A stretch of DNA of 64,000 nt from Paenibacillus sp. FSL M7-0420 (GCF_038002345.1 NZ_JBBOCJ010000001.1:2046001-2110000), one strand, 5' to 3'; counted from the stretch's first letter, positions 36,271-46,177 are shown. Program-made: numbers and translations. The notes: generated by a model from the sequence alone, not told the origin.

Positions 36271-37452
36271 ATGGAAAAAATAACAAAGCTGCGCGGGTTC
36301 TATCTGTTTCTGGGACTGGCCGGGGGCTCCTTCGGCTCCTACCTCTCGCTGCTGCTGAAATCGAACGGACTTGAAGTCAGCCAGATCGGCGTGCTGATGG
36401 CTATGGGTACGCTGATCGCGATCTGTGTCCAGCCCTTATGGGGAATGGTCTCCGACCGGTATAACCAGGCGCGGCTGGTGCTGATTCTGAGCGTGGCGGT
36501 TCCGGCGGTGCTTGCGGTTCTGTACCGTTCGGAATATTTCATCGTGCTGATGCTGGTGTATACCGTGTCCACGATCTTCTCCTCTACACAGGCGCCTATA
36601 GCCGACTCGTACGCCATAGCGGCTGCGAACAGGGCCGGAGCCACTTACGGCAGCATCCGCATGATGATGAGCATAGGCGCCGCCGTAGGGGCCATTGCGG
36701 GGGGGCAGTATGTATCCAAGTTCTCTGTATCGACCATCTGGCTGCCGTTTCTGCTGCTGAATAGCGTCGCTGTAGTGATTGCTTTCACCCTTCCCAAGCA
36801 GGCGGAGGAGAATCATATGATGAGCCAGTCTTTCTCCCAGGGGATCAAAAAACTGCTCGGCAACCGCATCTTCCTGGCCTTCTTAGGCGGAAGCTTTCTG
36901 GTCAACCAGACGATGACGGCCTTCGGGACCTATTTTGTCATTGCCTTCCAGTCGGTGGGCGGATCGACCGGCACTGCCGGAATTGCCCTGTTCCTGGCCT
37001 CGATTACCAATGTGCCTTCTATGTTCTTCGCCTCTAAGGTGATACGCAGAATGGGGATGGAGCGGACGCTGCTGCTCGGTGCGCTAATCTATGTGCTGCG
37101 CTGGGGCATCCAGGTGGCCTTCCCGTACCCTTCCGTCATGATCGGCGTACAGGTGCTTCACGGCCTCTCCTTCGGGTTCTTTTATATCGCTGCGGTTGAA
37201 TATGTATCGAAGATTACCTCAGCGGAGATGCAGGCGACCGGACAAAGTGTGTTTAACATCGTATTCTCCGGGTTAGCCGGGATTCTGGGCAATTTGTTGA
37301 ACGGGATGCTGCTCAATCAGGGCGGGGTCGGACTGATGAACCTCTCCTGTATGATTAGTGCAGCTGCGGGCGCAGCCCTTCTGTTCTATGTTGCCCGAAG
37401 CTCCCGCCGTAAGCTGCCGCTGAAGTCTGCTTCCGGCGGTGTTGGCGCGTAG
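36271..37452 (+). CDS. MFS transporter
   Basis: I chose ATG 36271 (MEKITKLRGFYLF); upstream in-frame ATGs lack good ribosome sites. The 393-residue product has about 12 membrane segments and the MFS loop motif PLWGMVSDRYNQARL between segments 2 and 3. The pattern resembles the MFS_1_like group (HcaT-type, nucleoside or aromatic acid symporters). The substrate cannot be told. It is divergent from the G1 peptidase gene. Confidence 0.85.
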   Translation: MEKITKLRGFYLFLGLAGGSFGSYLSLLLKSNGLEVSQIGVLMAMGTLIAICVQPLWGMVSDRYNQARLVLILSVAVPAVLAVLYRSEYFIVLMLVYTVSTIFSSTQAPIADSYAIAAANRAGATYGSIRMMMSIGAAVGAIAGGQYVSKFSVSTIWLPFLLLNSVAVVIAFTLPKQAEENHMMSQSFSQGIKKLLGNRIFLAFLGGSFLVNQTMTAFGTYFVIAFQSVGGSTGTAGIALFLASITNVPSMFFASKVIRRMGMERTLLLGALIYVLRWGIQVAFPYPSVMIGVQVLHGLSFGFFYIAAVEYVSKITSAEMQATGQSVFNIVFSGLAGILGNLLNGMLLNQGGVGLMNLSCMISAAAGAALLFYVARSSRRKLPLKSASGGVGA

Positions 37453-37500
37453 CGGACTGCTGGCTGCCGGGCAGACTGTATTTTAGAAAGGAGCATGAAT

Positions 37501-37986
37501 ATGAATATGAATCCGCATCAACCGGGATGGGCCAGCCGCTGGCATAGTACCTCTATCCGTGTACGTTATCAGGAGACCGACCAGATGGGCGTCGTCTATC
37601 ATGCCAACTATTTGATCTGGTTTGAGTGCGGCCGTACGGAGATGTTCCGTGAGCTGGGCTTCGACTACAAGAGGCTGGAGGGCCTTGGTCTGCTGCTGCC
37701 GGTAACCTCTGCAGATTTGCAATTTAAAAGCCCCGCGCGATATGATGATCTTATTACCGTGTATGCGCGGTTAACCACCTTCTCGGCTCTGAGGGTTGTG
37801 TATGAATATGAAATCCGCCGGATGGCGGGGGGTCAGGAAGGGCAGGAGCGGACCGCAGGCGAGCTTCTGGTCAGCGGCTCGACGAGTCATGTCTGGCTGA
37901 ACGGGGAATGGAGGCCGGTGCGGATCGACAGGGCACAGCCTGAGCTGTTCCATGCCATCCTGGCTGCGCTGAAGGAAGAAGAATAG
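37501..37986 (+). CDS. YbgC/FadM-type acyl-CoA thioesterase
   Basis: Three in-frame ATGs overlap at 37495-37509; I chose 37501, seven bases after AAAGGAG. The 161-residue product is a single hotdog domain with RYQETDQMGVVYHANYLIWF containing the catalytic Asp and the 'VVYHANY' block of 4-hydroxybenzoyl-CoA thioesterase-like enzymes. These cleave acyl-CoA thioesters in the cytosol. The gene is followed by fxsA after 29 bases, likely one operon. Confidence 0.88.
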   Translation: MNMNPHQPGWASRWHSTSIRVRYQETDQMGVVYHANYLIWFECGRTEMFRELGFDYKRLEGLGLLLPVTSADLQFKSPARYDDLITVYARLTTFSALRVVYEYEIRRMAGGQEGQERTAGELLVSGSTSHVWLNGEWRPVRIDRAQPELFHAILAALKEEE

Positions 37987-38015
37987 CGTTAACGTAAAGA
38001 AGAAGGAGGAGCAGT

Positions 38016-38414
38016 ATGATCAGGAACAAATGGCTGTGGGCCGCCCTATTCGCAGTCCCGGCCGTGGAATTATTCGGTTTCATCTATGTCTCAAGTTTTC
38101 TTGGAGCGCCCAAGACGCTGCTGATCATGCTGGCTACTTCAGTCATCGGTTTGCTAATGATGCGGTTCGAAGGCAAGAAAGTGCTGCAGGACAGCAGAAC
38201 ACATATGCAGGAGGGCCGGGTGCCCGGACGGACCATGCTGGACGGCTTATGTATTTTCTTCGGCGGTCTGCTGCTGATTCTGCCGGGGTTTGTCACGGAT
38301 CTGATCGGCTTTACTCTGGTATTTCCGCTGACCCGGCCGCTTTACCGGGTTTTTCTGCTGAAATGGATCGAGAAGAAGATGAAGAACGGCACGTTCACCT
38401 TTTACCGCAGGTAA
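38016..38414 (+). CDS. fxsA: FxsA-family membrane protein
   Basis: ATG behind AAGAAGGAGGAGC. The 132-residue product has three or four membrane segments (residues 8-27, 30-48, 77-103) and the FxsA block LLLILPGFVTDLIGFTLVFPLTRPLYR. In E. coli, high-level FxsA interferes with phage T7 exclusion; in Bacilli its role is unknown. Its placement between pyk and ytvI repeats the B. subtilis order. Confidence 0.9.
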   Translation: MIRNKWLWAALFAVPAVELFGFIYVSSFLGAPKTLLIMLATSVIGLLMMRFEGKKVLQDSRTHMQEGRVPGRTMLDGLCIFFGGLLLILPGFVTDLIGFTLVFPLTRPLYRVFLLKWIEKKMKNGTFTFYRR

Positions 38415-38591
38415 GCGGGTAGAGATGCAGAGCAGGCGGGCGGTTGCTGGCGTTAATAAGGAGTTGTAAGGATCGCTTAGGAGTACTATGGAGTAATCAG
38501 GCTTGCCAAAGGTGTTCAGTTGCAGGGTGCTGCGGCTGGATGCCTTTTTGGTGTTAGGGAGTGGTGTGGAGCAAAGTTGTTTCGGACGCCC

Positions 38592-39683
38592 CTAATGCAG
38601 CCTGCCGCTGAGGATATAAGTGCGCAGGGCGCGGAATACGCCGGCGCGGGCGAACGCGTCGAGAATAACGAGCAGCACCGGGCCGAGGATCAGGCCGAGC
38701 ATGCCCATTAGCTGAAGGCCGGCGAACATGCCGATCAGCATGGCGAGCGGATCGACGCCGATGCTGCTGGCGAGTACCTTGGGCTCCAGTACCTGGCGGG
38801 TGATCAGGATGATGCCGTAGAGCACCAGCAGCCCGATGGCCAGCGCCATGTTCCCGGTCATGTATGAATACAAGGCCCAGGGCAGAATGACGATACCGAC
38901 ACCCAGATAAGGAATCAGATCGACAATGCCGATGGTCAGACCGATGGCGAAGGCTGAGCTGACCCCCAGCAGCAGCAGGCCGATGATCACAATTACCGCC
39001 GTTACGGAGATCAGCACCAGCTGGGCGCGGATGTAGCCGAACAGCGCCTTGCGGAGATCCTTCCAGATCTCCGACACCGGTCTCAGCAGCGGGGCCGGGA
39101 GCAGGGCGGTCAGCTTGGCATTATGCCGTTCCCAGCCGGTGCTGAGGAAGAAGGCGGCCAATACGATGACAATCAGAATGGTGCCAAGGCTCGGCAGTGA
39201 AGAGATCAGCTTCAGGATGATATTGAAGAATCCGGTGATCATCTGCGTCACGGCTTGGCCGACCGTTTCAGTGGTCCGGTTGATATTGCTGTCAATGGTG
39301 GCGTGATAGCCCGGGTTGTCGTGGTAAAACTGGTTGATTTGGTTAATAATATTCTGAATGCTGGCATTGCGGCTCAGGGACAGCAGCAGCTCCCGCCACT
39401 GACCGGTATGAATATCGAAGGTCTGGAGCAATCCGATCAGCTCTTTGACCAGCCGCGTGATAAGGGCAGTCAGTACAAGTGCGATGCCTCCGATGTAGAA
39501 CAGCAGCGAGAGGGATACAGCGAGCCAGCCGGGGAGCTTCATCCCCTTCAGGATCAGTACCAGCGGATGCATAAGATAAGCCAGCAGCCAGGCGATCAGC
39601 AAGGGGTATAGAAGCGGCAGCAGTACATATACAGCCAGCAGAATCAGGGCGGCGGCAAGCACGACCCAGAGGCCGCGCAGCAT
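38592..39683 (-). CDS. ytvI: YtvI, AI-2E family membrane protein (start uncertain)
   Basis: The 363-residue product has about eight membrane segments in the AI-2E/PerM layout, with the GLTIGIVDLIPYLGVGIVILPW block (landmark VDLIPYLGVG) and PKVLASSIGVDP. In Bacillus YtvI is a sporulation integral membrane protein. The first in-frame ATG (39683) has no nearby ribosome site. An AGGAGGG lies 7 bases before an in-frame ATC (39705-39707) that would add DTLVVKR to the N-terminus, reminiscent of DTLL.RR starts I recall for homologues. A TAG stop precedes it, so only that ATC or the ATG can be the start. Convergent with fxsA. Confidence 0.85.
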   Translation of the reverse strand: MLRGLWVVLAAALILLAVYVLLPLLYPLLIAWLLAYLMHPLVLILKGMKLPGWLAVSLSLLFYIGGIALVLTALITRLVKELIGLLQTFDIHTGQWRELLLSLSRNASIQNIINQINQFYHDNPGYHATIDSNINRTTETVGQAVTQMITGFFNIILKLISSLPSLGTILIVIVLAAFFLSTGWERHNAKLTALLPAPLLRPVSEIWKDLRKALFGYIRAQLVLISVTAVIVIIGLLLLGVSSAFAIGLTIGIVDLIPYLGVGIVILPWALYSYMTGNMALAIGLLVLYGIILITRQVLEPKVLASSIGVDPLAMLIGMFAGLQLMGMLGLILGPVLLVILDAFARAGVFRALRTYILSGRLH

Positions 39684-39916
39684 TCTTTTAACTACAAGGG
39701 TATCGATCTTGGGTCCCTCCTACTCTGGCAGATTCCAGAAATAACGGCTCGTCTTATATATATTCATAGGGGGTGTGAAAAGACTAGCAGCGCCAGAAAA
39801 GGGCAGACAGCGGGCATATCCATAACCTGGAAGCGTGTTCATGAATCAGGTTTTGCGTTCGTTTTTTTCTATCCCTCCGATAAAATCATTTGATGTCCTG
39901 TAAAGCTTCCACGTTG

Positions 39917-39945
39917 TTCACATAACCGTCAAAATCCGGTATGAT
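39917..39945 (+). promoter_or_regulatory. Probable citZ promoter
   Basis: TTCACA (-35) and TATGAT (-10) are 17 bases apart, about 150 bases before citZ. The rest of the 414-base ytvI-citZ gap holds the operator below and nothing else I can support. Confidence 0.55.
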
Positions 39946-40031
39946 AATTAAAGGTTAAAGAGCAGAAATTTAGTTGCAATCTTCTGAGCCGGTCCTGAAG
40001 CTTTTTTCAGAGAGAGTTGAAATACTTGGAA

Positions 40032-40047
40032 ATGTAAATGTTTACAT
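40032..40047 (+). promoter_or_regulatory. Palindromic operator, cre-like, upstream of citZ
   Basis: ATGTAAA-TG-TTTACAT is a perfect inverted repeat. TGTAAATGTTTACA fits the CcpA cre consensus except for T in place of the first central C. It lies about 80 bases after the predicted transcription start and 50 before the gene, suited to roadblock repression by carbon status. Confidence 0.5.
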
Positions 40048-40097
40048 GAGATTTGAAGCGGCACTATACACTCTTGTTGGCAAAGGAGAGAGATACT

Positions 40098-41210
40098 ATG
40101 ACAGCTACTAAAGGACTTGAAGGCATTGTTGCAACGACCTCCTCAATCAGCTCTATCGTAGATGGAGTGCTCACTTACCGCGGCTATGATATTGACGATC
40201 TTGCGGACCATGCCACATTTGAGGAGACCGCTTATTTGCTGTGGTTCGGCAGTCTGCCGACGGTGCCGGAGCTTGGAGCTCTGCGGCGCGACCTCAGCGC
40301 TCACGCTCCGATCCCGGAGCAGGTGCTCACTCAAATGAAGCTGTATCCCAAGGAAGCCAACACCATGGCCGCTTTGCGCTCTGCCGTATCAAGTCTGGCG
40401 CTGTACGATGAAGCCGCCGATGATATGAGCAAGGAAGCGAATCAGACCAAGGCGCTGAAGCTGCAGGCGCAGATTCCGACCGTAGTTGCCGCACTGGCAC
40501 GCATCCGCAAAGGCCTGGAGCCGGTAGCTCCCAAGGAAGGCTTGACCATCGCCGAGAACTTCCTCTACATGCTGTGGGGAAAAGAGCCGGATGCGGTATC
40601 CGTCAAGGCGCTGGATACGGCGCTGGTGCTGCATGCCGACCATGAGCTGAATGCTTCGACTTTTGCCGGACGGGTAACGGTTGCGACCTTGTCTGATATC
40701 TATTCCGGTGTGACCTCAGCGATCGGGGCGCTTAAGGGGCCGCTGCATGGCGGGGCGAATGAAGCTGTAATGAAGATGCTTGAGGAGATCGGCAGCCTGG
40801 ACGCGGTGGAGCCGTATATCCAGGGCAAGCTGGAGCGCCGCGAGAAGATTATGGGCTTCGGACACCGTGTCTACAAGAACGGCGACCCGCGCGCCAAGCA
40901 CCTGATGAAGATGTCCAGCGAGCTGGGCACGATGAAGAATGACACCAGTCTCTATGACATGTCGGTCAAGGTGGAAGAGCTGATCACCAGCCAAAAGGGG
41001 CTGAAACCAAACGTCGACTTCTATTCGGCATCGGTCTACACACAGCTGGGGATTGAACGGGAGCTGTTCACCCCGATCTTCGCGATCAGCCGCACTTCGG
41101 GCTGGACGGCGCACATTCTGGAGCAGTATGAAGACAACCGTATCATCCGTCCGCGTGCGGAATATACAGGTATGTCCGACATGAAGTACGTCCCTGTAGA
41201 CGAGCGATAA
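40098..41210 (+). CDS. citZ: Citrate synthase
   Basis: ATG behind AAAGGAGAGAGATACT. The 370-residue product has the family active-site blocks: LVLHADHELNASTFAGR, GALKGPLHGGANEAV and MGFGHRVYKNGDPRA (His and Asp of catalysis), with Arg in GIERELFTPIF. It makes citrate from oxaloacetate and acetyl-CoA in the TCA cycle. It heads the citZ-icd-mdh order found in B. subtilis. Regulation by the cre-like operator upstream is likely. Confidence 0.96.
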   Translation: MTATKGLEGIVATTSSISSIVDGVLTYRGYDIDDLADHATFEETAYLLWFGSLPTVPELGALRRDLSAHAPIPEQVLTQMKLYPKEANTMAALRSAVSSLALYDEAADDMSKEANQTKALKLQAQIPTVVAALARIRKGLEPVAPKEGLTIAENFLYMLWGKEPDAVSVKALDTALVLHADHELNASTFAGRVTVATLSDIYSGVTSAIGALKGPLHGGANEAVMKMLEEIGSLDAVEPYIQGKLERREKIMGFGHRVYKNGDPRAKHLMKMSSELGTMKNDTSLYDMSVKVEELITSQKGLKPNVDFYSASVYTQLGIERELFTPIFAISRTSGWTAHILEQYEDNRIIRPRAEYTGMSDMKYVPVDER

Positions 41211-41312
41211 CAGGACGGCAGGGAGGGCGGCCCTTGCGGGCTGCTCTACCCCTTTAGTACAATGAATGATATGAATGCTTATACATCATACTTTTAGGAG
41301 GAATATCTACCA

Positions 41313-42608
41313 ATGTTGAAACTGGAACAATACGATCTGCCCACAGAAGGCGAACAAATTACAATCGAAGACGGCAAGCTGCTGGTTCCGGATCAGCCGA
41401 TCATTCCATTCATCGAGGGTGACGGGACAGGCCGTGACATTTGGAAAGCCTCCAAGCGGGTGCTGGATGCAGCTGTAGAGAAAGCCTACGGTGGTGAGAA
41501 AAAAATTGCGTGGTACGAAGTGTTTGCCGGCGAGAAGGCCTTCAATACATATGGTGAATGGCTGCCGAAAGACACGCTGGAAGCGATCCGTGAGTACATT
41601 GTGGCCATCAAGGGCCCGCTGACCACTCCGATTGGAGGAGGTATCCGCTCCCTGAACGTAGCGCTGCGCCAGGAGCTTGACCTGTACGTATGTCTGCGCC
41701 CTGTGCGCTACTTCGACGGCGTTCCTTCTCCGGTGAAGCATCCTGAGCTGGTGGATATGGTTATTTTCCGTGAGAATACTGAGGATATCTATGCCGGTAT
41801 TGAATATCAGGAAGGCTCTGCCGAAGTGAAAAAGGTAATCGAATTCCTGCAGAAGGAAATGGGCGTGAACAAAATCCGCTTCCCGGAAACCTCCGGTATC
41901 GGTATTAAGCCTGTATCCGAGGAAGGCTCGAAACGCCTTGTTCGTTCAGCAGTAGAGTATGCGATCAAGCACGGACGCAAGAGCGTGACCCTGGTACACA
42001 AAGGCAACATCATGAAGTTCACCGAAGGAGCCTTTAAGAACTGGGGCTATGAAGTGGCTGAACAGGAGTTCGGCGATAAGGTCTTCACCTGGAACCAGTA
42101 CGATGTCATCAAGGAACGCGACGGTGAAGCGGCTGCGAATGCTGCCCAGAAGGAAGCCGAAGCAGCAGGCAAGATCATCGTGAAGGATGCCATTGCCGAC
42201 ATTGCGCTCCAGCAGGTATTGACACGCCCGACAGACTTCGATGTCATTGCGACGCTGAACCTGAACGGTGACTATCTCTCCGACGCACTGGCTGCCCAGA
42301 TTGGCGGCATCGGTATCGCTCCGGGAGCGAATATTAACTATATTACGGGACATGCTATTTTCGAAGCTACACATGGTACGGCACCTAAGTATGCTGACAA
42401 GGATGTAGTGAATCCGGGCTCTGTTATTCTCTCCGGCGTTATGCTGCTTGAGCATCTGGGCTGGCAGGAAGCGGCTGACCTGATCTACCAGGGAATGAGT
42501 ACGGCGATTAACAACAAGACGGTTACTTACGATTTTGCCCGCCAGATGGAAGGCGCGACTGAGCTGAAATGCTCTGCTTTTGCTGACGAGATCATCAACC
42601 ATCTGTAA
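41313..42608 (+). CDS. icd: NADP-dependent isocitrate dehydrogenase
   Basis: ATG behind TAGGAGGAATATCTACCA. The 431-residue product has [13 protein letters not shown], the phosphorylation-type Ser loop [46 protein letters not shown], and [17 protein letters not shown]; the HGTAPKYAD region fits NADP use. It converts isocitrate to 2-oxoglutarate. The gap to citZ is 102 bases without a strong terminator, so they may be co-transcribed. Confidence 0.96.
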   Translation: MLKLEQYDLPTEGEQITIEDGKLLVPDQPIIPFIEGDGTGRDIWKASKRVLDAAVEKAYGGEKKIAWYEVFAGEKAFNTYGEWLPKDTLEAIREYIVAIKGPLTTPIGGGIRSLNVALRQELDLYVCLRPVRYFDGVPSPVKHPELVDMVIFRENTEDIYAGIEYQEGSAEVKKVIEFLQKEMGVNKIRFPETSGIGIKPVSEEGSKRLVRSAVEYAIKHGRKSVTLVHKGNIMKFTEGAFKNWGYEVAEQEFGDKVFTWNQYDVIKERDGEAAANAAQKEAEAAGKIIVKDAIADIALQQVLTRPTDFDVIATLNLNGDYLSDALAAQIGGIGIAPGANINYITGHAIFEATHGTAPKYADKDVVNPGSVILSGVMLLEHLGWQEAADLIYQGMSTAINNKTVTYDFARQMEGATELKCSAFADEIINHL

Positions 42609-42628
42609 GCAGGCCGGGCCGGTAAATA

Positions 42629-42672
42629 CTACAGATATAAGCTGCACATCCGTGTAGCTTATATCTATGTAG
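42629..42672. other. Long hairpin in the icd-mdh gap
   Basis: AGATATAAGCT and AGCTTATATCT form a perfect 11-bp stem; it extends inward by GCAC/GTGT and outward by CTAC/GTAG past two unpaired bases. No T-run follows, so it is more likely an RNA-stability or processing hairpin than a terminator. Confidence 0.5.
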
Positions 42673-42709
42673 GCCGCCTTCAGACTATCATCAGGTTAGG
42701 AGGGCTACC

Positions 42710-43651
42710 GTGGCGATCAAACGTTCAAAAATCACTGTCGTAGGTGCCGGATTCACCGGCGCGACCACGGCGCTTATGCTTGCCCAGAAGGAGCTTGGCA
42801 ATGTAGTGCTGCTTGACATTCCTCAGCTTGAGAATCCGACCAAGGGCAAGGTGCTGGATATGCTCCAAGCGGGACCCGTGCAGAATTTCGATGCTCAAAT
42901 TACCGGAACCTCCAGCTATGAGGACGCAGCGGATTCTGACATTGTGATTATTACCGCAGGGATTGCCCGTAAGCCCGGCATGAGCCGTGAGGATCTTGTC
43001 AATACCAATGCGAACATCGTCAGATCGGTCTGTGAGAATGTGAAGCGCGTGGCTCCAGAGTCCATTGTGATCATACTGAGCAATCCGGTGGATGCCATGA
43101 CATACGTGGCCTATCATGCGCTTGGCTTCCCCAAGAACCGCGTCATCGGGCAATCCGGGGTGCTGGATACGGCCCGCTACTGCACCTTCATCGCTCAGGA
43201 GCTGAATGTATCGGTAGAGGATGTGCGCGGCTTCGTGCTGGGCGGCCATGGCGACGATATGGTGCCGTTAGTGCGTTATTCCAGCGTAGGCGGTATTCCG
43301 ATCGAGACGCTTATCCCGGCAGAGCGCATCGCAGAGATTGTGCAGCGTACCCGTGTCGGCGGCGGTGAGATTGTCGGCCTGCTTGGGAACGGCAGCGCGT
43401 ATTATGCTCCGGCAGCATCCCTGGTTCAGATGGCGGAGGCTATTCTCAAGGACAAGAAACGGATCATACCGGTAATCGCTCTGCTTGAGGGTGAATACGG
43501 CTATGAGAACCTGTTCATGGGAGTTCCTGCGCTTTTGGGAGCGGAGGGCATTGAGCGGATTTTTGAACTGGAGCTTACGGCGGAGGAACAGGCGGCGCTT
43601 GACCAGTCCGCTGATTCGGTCCGGGCGGTGACTTCTTCGGTAACTATGTAA
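42710..43651 (+). CDS. mdh: Malate dehydrogenase (LDH-like type)
   Basis: GTG behind TTAGGAGGGCTACC. The 313-residue product has the NAD-binding [28 protein letters not shown] (Arg loop selecting malate), the catalytic His in [15 protein letters not shown] and Asp/Arg in the DTAR region. It oxidises malate to oxaloacetate with NAD. It closes the citZ-icd-mdh set. Confidence 0.96.
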   Translation: MAIKRSKITVVGAGFTGATTALMLAQKELGNVVLLDIPQLENPTKGKVLDMLQAGPVQNFDAQITGTSSYEDAADSDIVIITAGIARKPGMSREDLVNTNANIVRSVCENVKRVAPESIVIILSNPVDAMTYVAYHALGFPKNRVIGQSGVLDTARYCTFIAQELNVSVEDVRGFVLGGHGDDMVPLVRYSSVGGIPIETLIPAERIAEIVQRTRVGGGEIVGLLGNGSAYYAPAASLVQMAEAILKDKKRIIPVIALLEGEYGYENLFMGVPALLGAEGIERIFELELTAEEQAALDQSADSVRAVTSSVTM

Positions 43652-43697
43652 CCCCGGCAATCTGCCGGAGCCCCGCAAATTGAAATTGGAGGAGATT

Positions 43698-44126
43698 ATG
43701 ATGGGTCATGTTTTCTTTTTTCTGCATATGATCGGGACACTGGCACTTGGCTTCTATCTGGTGCTGCCGTTTATCTTAAGCGGGACGGCTAAGCTGTCCT
43801 CCCCGGCGAAGGAAGGCACGCTCAGTGCAATCGGCGGATTCAACCGTTTTGCCCAATACGGGCTGGTAATTCAGCTGCTGACCGGCGGCTACATGATGAC
43901 TAAGGGTGAGTATTCTGTACCCTGGATGATCATTGTTACGGTGCTTCTGCTGGCTATGTTCGCGTTCGGCGGGATTATGACCAAGCCTCTGCGCCTTGCT
44001 GCGGCAGGCATGAGAGAGAACCGCGATGTCTCTGCCGAGACTGCCAAGATTCGTACCATGAGTCTGCTGCTGATGGTCTCGCTGGTCGTCATGATCTTTT
44101 TCATGGTCTACAACACAATTATCTAA
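43698..44126 (+). CDS. Four-TM membrane protein, unrecognised
   Basis: Two adjacent ATGs (43698, 43701) follow GGAGGAGATT. The 142-residue product has four hydrophobic segments (about 4-24, 52-70, 77-96, 118-138). No known family is recognised. It is 46 bases after mdh, in the same direction, and is probably at the end of that transcript because a hairpin follows. Confidence 0.7.
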   Translation: MMGHVFFFLHMIGTLALGFYLVLPFILSGTAKLSSPAKEGTLSAIGGFNRFAQYGLVIQLLTGGYMMTKGEYSVPWMIIVTVLLLAMFAFGGIMTKPLRLAAAGMRENRDVSAETAKIRTMSLLLMVSLVVMIFFMVYNTII

Positions 44127-44154
44127 ATAACCTGCTGCCGGATGGGCAGTATGA

Positions 44155-44190
44155 TAACAGCTCTGGAAGCCTCAGCCTCCAGGGCTGTTT
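44155..44190 (+). terminator. Probable terminator after the mdh transcript
   Basis: AACAGCTCTGGA pairs with TCCAGGGCTGTT (one G-T) around a 10-base loop; short T3 tail only. Confidence 0.6.
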
Positions 44191-44307
44191 CGCATGTCAG
44201 GATGCACATGGTTGGATATTGTTCCCAACGGCTATGTATTCCGCTACACTATGGTTAGGTGCTTGGTTCATTTGGCATCACATACATACTTAGGAGTGAG
44301 CGCAGTA

Positions 44308-45555
44308 ATGATAGGAAGAAAATTAGTAACGGTCGGGCTGAGTCTGGGCTTGCTGCTGGGTTCAGCCGGGCATATGTCTGCGGCAGCCGATTATGAAGGA
44401 CACTGGGCGCAGAAGCAGATGAGCCGCTGGCTGGAACAGGGATGGCTGAAGGGATTCGCGGACGGGTCAGTCCGGCCGGATCAGGCGATCACTAGAGCGG
44501 AATTTATCGCGTTAATCAACCAGTTGGCCGGGCTGACGGCTGAGAGCAAGGTGAAGGCTGATTTCAGCGATCTGCCTAAGACGAGCTGGGCATACGAAGA
44601 AATCTCGAAAGCGCTGGAAGTGGGCATCATCAAGGGTTACGGAGGCACGATTCGTCCGGGCGATCCCGTTATGCGCCAGGAGGCGGCGATTATGGTGAGC
44701 AGAATGATGTATTTTGAGACGGGAAGCACGGAGGTATTATCCATGTTCAGCGATAAGGATCAGATCGCAGGCTGGAGTGAAGCCGATGTCGCTGCACTGA
44801 TCAATGACGGAGGAATGAAGGGGTACCCGGACGGGCGGTTTGCTCCAGAACAGGCGATGACCCGGGCCGAAGCGATTGCACTGCTGGATTACTACAATGT
44901 CACAAGCGGCGGCTTGCAGAGTGTAACTATCAGCCATTCTGAGGGGCTTGGAAGCTTTGAACCAGGAGCCATCAAATACTATAACAATGTCACTGTATCC
45001 GGCTATGATGTGCTGCTGCAGAATCTGAAGATTTTTGGAGACCTGGTCCTGGAGGAAGGAATCGGCAACGGAGAGGTGAACTTGGATAGTGTAGAAGTAC
45101 TAGGCAAGGTCATCATACAGGGCAGCGGAGATCCCTCAGTGCTAAAGAACACAACCATGAACCAAGTGATTGTGCAGAAGAATAGTGGAACTGCCCGCCT
45201 GGTCACCGAAGGTACAACCTGGGTGAAGGCATTGTCGGTACAGTCCAGTGTGATTCTGGATGAGGGGGAGGGTACCGGAGAAGGGTTCACAGATATTGAT
45301 CTGCCATCCGGCCTTGCAGCCGGGATCGTAGTGACGCTTAACGGCAATTTCGGAGATGTGAACATTGAAGCCAAAGGACCCGTCCTCCACCTGCAAAAAG
45401 GCTCCATACGCACGCTTAAGACCGCTGCCTCTGCAACAGGGGTTAAGATAGAGCTAGATGAAGGGACAACGGTGACGCAGGCGATTCTGAATATGTCAAC
45501 AAAGGTTAGGGGTGCGGGTAAGGTTCAGGATGCAATTGTGAAGGAAGATGAATAG
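44308..45555 (+). CDS. SLH-domain exported protein with beta-helix-like C-terminus
   Basis: I chose ATG 44308 behind TAGGAGTGAG. The 415-residue product has a signal peptide (LVTVGLSLGLLLGSAGHMSA), then three SLH domains: about 30-78 (GHWAQKQMSRWLEQG..GFADGS), 90-142 (GGTIRPGDPVMRQEAA) and 155-207 (GYPDGRFAPEQAMTRAEA). SLH triplets bind pyruvylated cell-wall polymer. The C-terminal 200 residues have regular short strands (VLGKVIIQG, LVLEEG, AGIVVTLNGNFGDVNIEA), suggesting a right-handed beta-helix without a visible catalytic site. Confidence 0.88.
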   Translation: MIGRKLVTVGLSLGLLLGSAGHMSAAADYEGHWAQKQMSRWLEQGWLKGFADGSVRPDQAITRAEFIALINQLAGLTAESKVKADFSDLPKTSWAYEEISKALEVGIIKGYGGTIRPGDPVMRQEAAIMVSRMMYFETGSTEVLSMFSDKDQIAGWSEADVAALINDGGMKGYPDGRFAPEQAMTRAEAIALLDYYNVTSGGLQSVTISHSEGLGSFEPGAIKYYNNVTVSGYDVLLQNLKIFGDLVLEEGIGNGEVNLDSVEVLGKVIIQGSGDPSVLKNTTMNQVIVQKNSGTARLVTEGTTWVKALSVQSSVILDEGEGTGEGFTDIDLPSGLAAGIVVTLNGNFGDVNIEAKGPVLHLQKGSIRTLKTAASATGVKIELDEGTTVTQAILNMSTKVRGAGKVQDAIVKEDE

Positions 45556-45632
45556 AATTCTGAATGAAGGGCTGCTCTCTTCTAAGGGGCGTCATGAGGA
45601 GCATTGGGATCAGCATTGCTGTCTGTATAGAT

Positions 45633-46160
45633 CTATATCCCTTTACGCCCCAGGTACTCCCGGTCCAATATCGCATAAAAGTATTGGTCGACCCACTGGT
45701 TGTTCCAGTATATTTCTTCCCGGAATACGCCTTCGCGGGTCAGGCCTAAGCGTTCCAGTACCTTGATAGATGAGGTATTGTATTCATTGCACATAGCCAC
45801 AACTCTGTGGGCCTTCCATTCTTCAAAAGCAAGCTTCAAGGCCAGCTGCGCTGCTTCAGTGCAGTAGCCTTGCCCCCGGTATTCAGGGAAAAGACTGTAG
45901 CCCAGCTCCCAGCTCTCGCGCTCTTTCACATACCAGTGTATATGCACTTCCCCTACAGGGGTTGCCTCCGGGGAGGCGAGCCGGATCACGAATTGTTTGT
46001 GCCAGTCGCTATAGATTCGTTCCGCCACAGTCTTCCGGACGGCCTCCTTGTCGGTTGGAATCATATCCTCGAAGGGCCAGAGTGAAACGCTCATTTCCAG
46101 ATCTGTGATGAAATCGATATCGTCCGGGGTGACCGGAGATAAGGTTATTCTTGCATTCAT
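45633..46160 (-). CDS. RimJ/RimL-type GNAT N-acetyltransferase
   Basis: The 175-residue product has the GNAT pattern: ELGYSLFPEYRGQGYCTEAAQLALKLAF with the RGQGY acetyl-CoA loop, and EYNTSSIKVLERLGLTREGVFREEI, typical for RimJ/RimL/SpeG-like enzymes, and VDQYFYAILDREY at the end. These acetylate protein N-termini or small amines. Its stop is followed by the amidohydrolase operon in the same direction (17-base gap upstream). Confidence 0.85.
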   Translation of the reverse strand: MNARITLSPVTPDDIDFITDLEMSVSLWPFEDMIPTDKEAVRKTVAERIYSDWHKQFVIRLASPEATPVGEVHIHWYVKERESWELGYSLFPEYRGQGYCTEAAQLALKLAFEEWKAHRVVAMCNEYNTSSIKVLERLGLTREGVFREEIYWNNQWVDQYFYAILDREYLGRKGI

Positions 46161-46177
46161 TGTGCCATAGCCTCCTG

